Part shown: piece after piece, positions 7,097 to 11,748 of the stretch | How the letters are laid out: every line of letters begins with the position of its first letter | Numbering within the stretch: the first letter of the stretch is position 1 | Source of the DNA: Desulfuromonas sp. SDB | GTDB lineage: Bacteria > SDB-A | NCBI GenBank assembly: GCA_001412365.1 | Contig: LKUE01000032.1 | Coordinates: 1-11,748 of the forward strand | Direction of reading: 5' to 3' | Length of the DNA: 11,748 bases | Position numbers and translations under genes: made by a program | Notes under the pieces: generated by a model | What the model was told of the DNA's origin: nothing | Databases searched by the model: none | What the model saw: only the letters and a program-made list of their open reading frames with translations

Positions 7097-7921
7097 ATGC
7101 ATTATAGAGAGTTCTATGGTTTAAATATGGATCCTTTCAATAATGTCCCTGATCTTAGATTTTATTATCCGGGAAATCTTTATTCTCGAATATATACCCG
7201 GTTGATGAGGGTTGCTCAGGAGGGGAGAGGATTGGCTGTCCTTACCGGGAAGGTGGGCACAGGAAAAACCACTATGGCCAGACAGCTTTTATACCTGCTC
7301 AGGGGGAATAGAACCCTGCAAACCGGGTTATTGGTATTAATGCACAGTGAGTTTGAACCGGGATGGCTGGTTAAAAGAATTGCGGGACTAATTGGAATAA
7401 ATGAAATCCCCAATGAAAAGACTGATGCATTGGCGGTGGTTACCAAGAAATTGCTAAAATATGATCAGGAGAATAAGCATACAGTTATTTTAATAGATGA
7501 AGCTAATAAAATGGTTAATCCCGATCAGCTGGAAGAAGTAAGAGGTTTTTTAAATCTGGAAAAGGGAGACCGGAGACTGGTAACTTTCATTTTATTTGGA
7601 ACCAGCGAATTATTGGATAATGTAAAAAGTAATCAATCACTATCCCAGCGGGTAATAATGAGACTAACTCTTAAATTAATGGACTTTGAATCGACAATCA
7701 AGTACATTAGACACAGACTAAGTGTTGCTGGTGCAAGAAGAGATGTTTTTGCCAAGGATTCATATAATTTGATTTATCGTTATACTAAAGGCAATCCAAG
7801 GGTAACCAATGCACTTTGCGATAATGTGCTTTTTGAAGGGGCATTGGCTAATTACCAGGTGATAACCCCAAGTTTAGTTGAAGAAGTCGCCATGATGTTA
7901 GGTTTTGAAAAAGAGGTATAA
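7097..7921 (+). CDS. ExeA/MshM-type AAA+ ATPase, short form
   Basis: A 274-residue ATPase of the ExeA (GspA)/MshM family. The family N-terminus is present (FYGLNMDPFNNVPDLRFYYP), followed by Walker A GKVGTGKT (51-58), Walker B VILIDEA (130-136), a sensor-1 region ILFGTSEL (165-172), a likely arginine finger in LSQR (Arg185), and the sensor-2 stretch GNPRVTNALCDN (232-243). All catalytic positions look intact. ExeA assembles the type II secretion secretin together with ExeB and has a C-terminal peptidoglycan-binding region. MshM serves the MSHA pilus. This protein ends straight after the AAA+ module, so it has neither a peptidoglycan-binding tail nor a membrane anchor. It is flanked on both sides by TPR/acidic proteins in one unit (gaps of 16 and 7 bases), reminiscent of the mshM-mshN pair. 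The actual substrate or complex is unknown. Confidence 0.9.
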   Translation: MHYREFYGLNMDPFNNVPDLRFYYPGNLYSRIYTRLMRVAQEGRGLAVLTGKVGTGKTTMARQLLYLLRGNRTLQTGLLVLMHSEFEPGWLVKRIAGLIGINEIPNEKTDALAVVTKKLLKYDQENKHTVILIDEANKMVNPDQLEEVRGFLNLEKGDRRLVTFILFGTSELLDNVKSNQSLSQRVIMRLTLKLMDFESTIKYIRHRLSVAGARRDVFAKDSYNLIYRYTKGNPRVTNALCDNVLFEGALANYQVITPSLVEEVAMMLGFEKEV

Positions 7922-7928
7922 TTAACAA

Positions 7929-10202
7929 ATGCCACTTTCCAGCGGAGAAAAAAGAAGATTAATTAATCAAGCCCGGGATTATATCAGATCCAAGGATTAC
8001 CAGGATGCTATCCGTATTTACCGCCAGATATTGGAAAGTGGACAGGAGCCGGAGGTATACCAGCAATTAGGTGATGTTTACGAAAGAATTAATGACCGTG
8101 ATAATTCCATAGAAGCTTTCCGCCATTCAGCAAATTTGTATATGGATGAGGAGATGTGGAGAGAGGCGTTGGGAGTTTACCGGAGATTGTCCAGAATAAT
8201 GAAGGAAGACAGTGCTGATTTGGGCTGGGATCTTGCCAATTTGTATTTAAAAATGAACATGGAAGTTGAGGCGATCAGAGAGTTAACCAATTTTGGCGAC
8301 AAGAAAATGAATGAAAACGATCTTCAGGAAGCATTTAAGGCTTTTGATAAGGTAATGGAGTTAGAACCTGAAAATGTTTTCATAAGAATTAAGTATGCGG
8401 ATTTGTTGGAACAAAAGGGACAATTTAATAAAGCTATGGATAATTATCAAATTGTCAAAAATGCCTTTGAGAAAAAAGGGGACCAGACAAAAATTGAAGA
8501 ATTCCAAGCTAGAATTGATATTTTAAAATCAAAGATAAAGGAAATCACTCCTCAGGTTAAAACCAAAGAAACCAAGAAAGGTAAACCTGATTTTGGTTTC
8601 ATGCTTGGTGAATTTGTTGAAGAAACCGGACAAAAAGAAACTGCTTCCGCCAGTGAAGATAATTATGTGGAACAGAAGACTGCCCCCCCTGAATCTATAA
8701 CCCCTGAACCACCTCCTGAATCTGAACAGACAAGTTCCTATGTCGAAGTTGACTTGAAAACAGAAGAATTGAAGGAGTTGCCTGCGTTGAATAAGCTGGG
8801 CACCGAAGGTGATGAAGAAATTCTGGAAAGCAAGGAAGAACCAACCCCTGAAATATCCGCGGAACAAGCTGAACCAGAAGTGTCCGAACCAGTTGATCAG
8901 GTTCCTCAGCAAGATGAATTCCCCCTGGGAGAAATAATTGACGAGGTAGCTGAAGAAATGGCTGAAGCCACTCCTGGAGCTAAACCGGAAAAGGTCTCCC
9001 CAAAAGCAGAGGAATCTACTGGATTTTTTGAAGGATTGGATTTGCAGGATCTTCTTTCCGGAGTATCTGAACAGAAATCTGAAGAATCTGAACAACCAGA
9101 TTTTTCAATTACGGAAGATAAGAAAAAGCAGGTGGATAAAAAGATTAAAAGCCGCAAATCCCACACCGTGTCCATGTCCAATATTGATGAAACTATCTCT
9201 CTGGAAGGATTGCTAAAGGGGGATGTAGATAGCTGGAGCGATGTCGCTTCGGAGTTAGCTAAGGAATTACTAGATGATAAAGGGGTTGATGAATTTAAAG
9301 CCACCCAGGATAAGATTTTAACTGAAAGTACAACCTGGGAGGAATTTGAAGAACAAGCCCAATTGCTGCTTTCGGTGGGGGAAACCGAGGAGGCAATTGA
9401 TTATCTTTACCAGGCTGCAGATGGATATTATGATGAGAATGTTTTAGACAAGTCCTGGCAGTTGTACAATCAGATAGTGGATCTAAGACCATTTGAAATA
9501 CGACCCCGGCAGAAAATGGTTCAAATTGCTCTTAAACTCGAAGATACTGAAAAAGCAACTACTGCCTACCTAAGTCTCTATGATTGCCAGAAGAGAAGAG
9601 GTGCATTTATTGATGCCGAAGAGACCCTTGGCAAATTAAGGAATATTGCTCCCAATCATCCCGGGGTTATTGCCAGAGATCATCCTCATACTGAGAAAAC
9701 CACTCCGGAAGGGCAGGCTGTAGATCTTTCCACACTGCTGGAAATGGAAACTCTTCAGGAAAAAATCGGAAATAGAAGTATGAATTCATTAGTTGATGAA
9801 TTTAAAGAAGAGGTGTATCAAAGTATCAGTTCCAGTGAACGAGAAAATTATGATGCTCATTATGACCTGGGAATAACTTTCAAGGAGATGGGTTTATACG
9901 ATGAAGCTATTGAAGAATTCACCATAGCCACTAAATCCAAGAAATCATTTTTAAAATCCATGGAGATGATAGCTAATTGCCTTTTTGATTTGGGTAAAAA
10001 AGATGCCGCAGTTTCCCAGCTGGAGGAAGTAATTAACAATCACGATTACCAGGAATCTGAATTAGTGGGTATAAGATATTTGCTGGGAACAATTTATGAA
10101 AGCAGAGGAAATTCATCGGAAGCAAAAAATCAATACATAAAGGTATATCAGAGTTATCCTGATTTTGCGGATATAAAGGAAAAAGTAAAAAAATTTAAAT
10201 AG
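7929..10202 (+). CDS. Large TPR protein with acidic disordered linker
   Basis: A 757-residue protein with no signal peptide or membrane span. Residues 10-205 hold several TPR repeats (ARDYIRSKDYQDAIRIYRQIL, VYQQLGDVYERINDRDNSIEAF, and LADLL-type helices ending near 180). About 210-410 is a Glu/Pro/Ser-rich, probably disordered linker. TPR-like helices return at about 467-580 (LLSVGETEEAIDYLYQA), and classic repeats close the protein (AHYDLGITFKEMGLYDEAIEEF at 643-664, then 676-745). A D/S-L-x-x-L-L motif recurs at 371-376, 424-429 and 599-604. The layout resembles cytoplasmic TPR hubs such as the FimV cytoplasmic part, but I see no LysM or membrane anchor. The start ATG lies 7 bases after the ATPase stop; AAGAGG at 7911-7916 is 12 bases away, a rather long spacing. 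It is the last gene of the rightward unit and its stop touches the rarA stop. Confidence 0.88.
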   Translation: MPLSSGEKRRLINQARDYIRSKDYQDAIRIYRQILESGQEPEVYQQLGDVYERINDRDNSIEAFRHSANLYMDEEMWREALGVYRRLSRIMKEDSADLGWDLANLYLKMNMEVEAIRELTNFGDKKMNENDLQEAFKAFDKVMELEPENVFIRIKYADLLEQKGQFNKAMDNYQIVKNAFEKKGDQTKIEEFQARIDILKSKIKEITPQVKTKETKKGKPDFGFMLGEFVEETGQKETASASEDNYVEQKTAPPESITPEPPPESEQTSSYVEVDLKTEELKELPALNKLGTEGDEEILESKEEPTPEISAEQAEPEVSEPVDQVPQQDEFPLGEIIDEVAEEMAEATPGAKPEKVSPKAEESTGFFEGLDLQDLLSGVSEQKSEESEQPDFSITEDKKKQVDKKIKSRKSHTVSMSNIDETISLEGLLKGDVDSWSDVASELAKELLDDKGVDEFKATQDKILTESTTWEEFEEQAQLLLSVGETEEAIDYLYQAADGYYDENVLDKSWQLYNQIVDLRPFEIRPRQKMVQIALKLEDTEKATTAYLSLYDCQKRRGAFIDAEETLGKLRNIAPNHPGVIARDHPHTEKTTPEGQAVDLSTLLEMETLQEKIGNRSMNSLVDEFKEEVYQSISSSERENYDAHYDLGITFKEMGLYDEAIEEFTIATKSKKSFLKSMEMIANCLFDLGKKDAAVSQLEEVINNHDYQESELVGIRYLLGTIYESRGNSSEAKNQYIKVYQSYPDFADIKEKVKKFK

Positions 10203-10228
10203 TTAATTTTTGATATTTCTTTTTTTTT
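10189..10228. terminator. Weak AT-only hairpin plus T9 run at the convergent gene junction
   Basis: AAAAATT (10189-10195) can pair with AATTTTT (10205-10211) across a 9-base loop, and nine T follow at 10220-10228 on the plus strand. It spans the stop codons of the second TPR gene and rarA. The stem has no G-C pairs, so it would be a poor intrinsic terminator. There is no other candidate at the junction. Confidence 0.25.
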
Positions 10229-11474
10229 GCTCCCACCATTTCAATCTTTTATTTATCTCTCGTTCAAATCCCCTGGTTTGGGGATGGTAGAAAGTAAACT
10301 CAGATAATTGCGGGGGTAAAGTTGTCTGTCCTGAAAATGCATGAGGATAATCATGATCGTATTTGTACCCGCGTCCATGTTTTAACTGTTGGGCTAATTT
10401 GGTCGGTGCATTCCGCAGATGAAGGGGAACAGGAATTGATCCTGTTTTTTTCACCTCTTGCTGAACCCTGTCCCAGGCTTGATAAATACTGTTTGATTTA
10501 GGTGAAACTGCCAGATAAATTGCCGCTTGTACCAGTAATAACTCGGCTTCGGGCATGCCTACCACATCAAAAGCACTGCGAGCCTGAGTTACCTGTACTA
10601 AAGCCAGAGGATCAGCTAAGCCAATGTCCTCACTGGCTATTCGAATCATCCTTCTGAATATATAGGCAGGATCAGCACCTCCCATTATCATCCTGGCGAG
10701 ATAGTACAGTGCCCCCTGGGGATCGCTGGCTCGGACACTTTTATGAAAAGCGCTGATTAAATCATAAAAATAATCACCTTGTTTATCGTAGCTGAATATT
10801 TTTTTTGAAAAATCAATTTTATCTATATTTTCAATATTTTGTATTATTGCTTCAAAGAAATTCAATGCTCTCCGGGCATCTCCTTCTGAATAGGAGATTA
10901 TATGAGGAAATATACTGGTAATCTGTTTAATCTGATTTTTATCAAGATGTTTAAAATACTGTGCTGACTGGCAATAATGTAACCCCTGGTGAAGAATTTT
11001 TTCAATTGCCTTATCCGGTAAGGGTTCTAGGACAAAAAGCCTCAGCCTGGACATCAGGGGAGAATTAAGATAAAAGGACGGGTTTTCAGTAGTAGCTCCA
11101 ATTAAAATAATTTTTCCCTGTTCAACGTAGGGAAGAAGAACGTCCTGCTGTGATTTTGAAAAGCGGTGAATTTCATCTAAAAACAAATAGGAACCAGGTG
11201 AGGATATTAAATTATGCCCATCTCCGATTTCTCTAATTCTGTTTACCCCTATTTTAACTGCGCTTTCCTTAAAATGAGGAATGCTTGGGCTGTACTGAAA
11301 AATTAAATTAGCCAGGGTTGTTTTCCCTGATCCAGGAGGTCCCCACAATAGTAAACTTGGAAAATTTTTGTGATTGAAATAACTGTGTAGTTCTGTTCCG
11401 GGAGCAAGGATTTTTTCCTGCCCGAAAAATTCTTTTAAGTCAACCGGACGTAATGCATCGGCAAGCGGTTTCAA
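10203..11474 (-). CDS. rarA: Replication-associated recombination protein A (AAA+ ATPase)
   Basis: RarA (MgsA) is a clamp-loader-like AAA+ ATPase that acts at stalled replication forks. Taking the TTG at 11472-11474 as start gives 423 residues, near the family norm, and an N-terminus (M)KPLADALRPVDLKEFFGQ that fits RarA proteins. Walker A GPPGSGKTT is at 45-53, Walker B LFLDEIHRF from 97 with Asp100-Glu101, sensor 1 GATTENPSF from 126, the arginine finger in SRLR (142-145) and sensor 2 GDARR (198-202). The oligomerisation and C-terminal region is clear: SAFHKSVRASDPQ, MIMGGADP, ASEDIGLADP, PVPLHLRNAPT and FYHPQTRGFE. An upstream TTG at 11507 would add 11 residues but has no ribosome binding site, whereas the chosen one has GGAGG. 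It is convergent with the TPR operon with zero bases between the stop codons. Confidence 0.95.
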   Translation of the reverse strand: MKPLADALRPVDLKEFFGQEKILAPGTELHSYFNHKNFPSLLLWGPPGSGKTTLANLIFQYSPSIPHFKESAVKIGVNRIREIGDGHNLISSPGSYLFLDEIHRFSKSQQDVLLPYVEQGKIILIGATTENPSFYLNSPLMSRLRLFVLEPLPDKAIEKILHQGLHYCQSAQYFKHLDKNQIKQITSIFPHIISYSEGDARRALNFFEAIIQNIENIDKIDFSKKIFSYDKQGDYFYDLISAFHKSVRASDPQGALYYLARMIMGGADPAYIFRRMIRIASEDIGLADPLALVQVTQARSAFDVVGMPEAELLLVQAAIYLAVSPKSNSIYQAWDRVQQEVKKTGSIPVPLHLRNAPTKLAQQLKHGRGYKYDHDYPHAFSGQTTLPPQLSEFTFYHPQTRGFEREINKRLKWWEQKKRNIKN

Positions 11475-11477
11475 ATT

Positions 11478-11483
11478 ACCTCC
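11478..11483 (-). promoter_or_regulatory. Ribosome binding site that decides the rarA TTG start
   Basis: GGAGGT on the minus strand lies 3 bases before the TTG at 11474. Measured from GGAGG the spacing is 4 bases, the same as for the PilT-like gene. It lies inside the longer reading frame, so it argues against the TTG at 11507. Confidence 0.75.
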
Positions 11484-11562
11484 GTCATTTATATTGTTAT
11501 AGAACAATGATAAATAATAATTATTTAAATTTGAAGTTTTTTAAATAACTTTCATAATTTTA

Positions 11563-11591
11563 CTTATATTTTTTTATATTTCAGGGCACAA
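11563..11591 (-). promoter_or_regulatory. Candidate rarA promoter
   Basis: On the minus strand, TTGTGC (11586-11591) and TATAAG (11563-11568, 5/6 match to the -10 consensus) are separated by 17 bases. The expected leader is roughly 80 bases to the TTG start. The -35 is weak and the surroundings are about 85% A+T, so confidence is limited. Confidence 0.38.
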
Positions 11592-11599
11592 TATATTGT
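11588..11599. repeat. 12-bp palindrome ACAATATATTGT overlapping the rarA -35
   Basis: A perfect dyad on both strands that overlaps the proposed -35 box by 4 bases. It could be a dimeric repressor site, but AT-rich palindromes of this size also arise by chance. Confidence 0.35.
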
Positions 11600-11676
11600 A
11601 TTACTTGTATATTTTTATGTTTATATTGTAATTATAAATATTTAATAAAAATGGTCTAAATTTCGTAAAATAAAGC

Positions 11677-11748
11677 TTGACATAATTGGGTGGGTTGATT
11701 AAAGATAAAAATGGGTCAAAGTGGGTCAAAAAAGGTATAAAAATGGGT
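11677..11748 (+). promoter_or_regulatory. Promoter with MraZ-type TGGGT repeats (probable start of mraZ/dcw cluster)
   Basis: MraZ autoregulates the division/cell-wall cluster by binding direct TGGGN repeats with 5-base spacers, a 10-bp period. Here TGGGT occurs at 11712 and 11722, exactly 10 bases apart and each followed by CAAA. A degenerate AAGGT follows in register at 11732, and a further TGGGT lies at 11744 (2 bases out of register). Upstream is a perfect TTGACA (11677-11682); 17 bases on is a weak TAAAGA (11700-11705). Alternatively TATAAA at 11736-11741 is the -10 and the repeats cover its -35. Two overlapping TGGGT copies at 11687-11695 lie within the upstream spacer. No coding frame follows before the window ends. 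Confidence 0.6.

Noticed and set aside
7216-7446. Open frame of 76 codons on the minus strand inside the ExeA-like ATPase
   Set aside because: It lies opposite the Walker A region of a clearly real gene and has no supporting motif.
8529-9095. Open frame of 188 codons on the minus strand rich in Phe, Arg and Ser
   Set aside because: It is antisense to the acidic linker of the second TPR protein. The Phe/Arg-rich composition is what the complement of Glu/Lys-rich codons gives, and it shows no family resemblance.
8906-9304. Open frame of 132 codons on the minus strand
   Set aside because: Antisense shadow of the same linker, low-complexity Ser-rich, with no recognisable domain.
9028-9492. Short frames on both strands within the second TPR gene (62 and 65 codons)
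   Set aside because: Out-of-frame shadows of a continuous TPR/acidic coding sequence.
11521-11680. Replication origin suggested by the AT-rich stretch near rarA
   Set aside because: I saw no DnaA-box-like TTATnCACA motifs, and rarA is not a reliable origin marker.
11711-11740. Tiny frame starting ATG-GGT at 11711
   Set aside because: It ends at TAA after nine codons and coincides with the TGGGT repeats, which are better explained as an operator.
11705-11748. Possible CRISPR or satellite array from the TGGGT repeats
   Set aside because: The units are about 10 bp with no unique spacers. The period and sequence fit a MraZ box instead.
1-11748. tRNA, rRNA, insertion sequence, integrase or phage remnants
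   Set aside because: No such gene or terminal inverted repeats were recognisable. Nearly all of the window is accounted for by intact ordinary genes.

Overview
This is a low-G+C bacterial window with seven complete protein genes and the start of an eighth. All read in the standard bacterial code. The outer-surface M1 metallopeptidase ends in a FlgD-like/type IX-secretion-like sorting domain. That points to the Fibrobacterota-Chlorobi-Bacteroidota (FCB) side of the tree, including Cloacimonadota- or Marinimicrobia-like lineages. This placement is an inference from domain style; the window has no rRNA or phylogenetic marker that I could place firmly.

Layout. Bases 1-3803 form a leftward unit: M1-family metallopeptidase, then a PilT-like ATPase with degenerate catalytic boxes, then the first ~50 codons of a MurC-like Mur ligase that runs off the left edge. 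A 213-bp divergent intergenic region (3804-4016) holds candidate promoters for both directions and a perfect 9-bp inverted repeat. Bases 4017-10202 form a tight rightward unit: imidazolonepropionase (hutI), an acidic TPR-like protein whose start overlaps the hutI stop, a short ExeA/MshM-type AAA+ ATPase, and a second, larger TPR/acidic-linker protein. The gaps are -8, 16 and 7 bp. Convergent to this unit and touching it with no spacer is rarA (10203-11474, leftward), best started at a TTG with a strong Shine-Dalgarno. Bases 11475-11748 are a very AT-rich divergent promoter region. Its right end carries 10-bp-spaced TGGGT repeats that look like a MraZ operator, so mraZ and the division/cell-wall (dcw) cluster probably begin just past the right edge.

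How the parts may fit. The most interesting material is the TPR-ATPase-TPR trio together with the PilT-like ATPase in the divergent unit. An ExeA-type ATPase beside a TPR protein recalls the mshM-mshN pair of MSHA type IV pilus clusters. Here, however, neither TPR protein has a membrane anchor, the ATPase has no peptidoglycan-binding tail, and the PilT-like protein has lost conserved Asp-box and His-box residues. A divergent cytoplasmic pilus/secretion-type or polar-organising system is one reading, but nothing in the window proves it. The remaining genes are housekeeping or catabolic: rarA (replication-associated repair), hutI (histidine degradation, here without hutH, hutU or hutF) and a Mur ligase.
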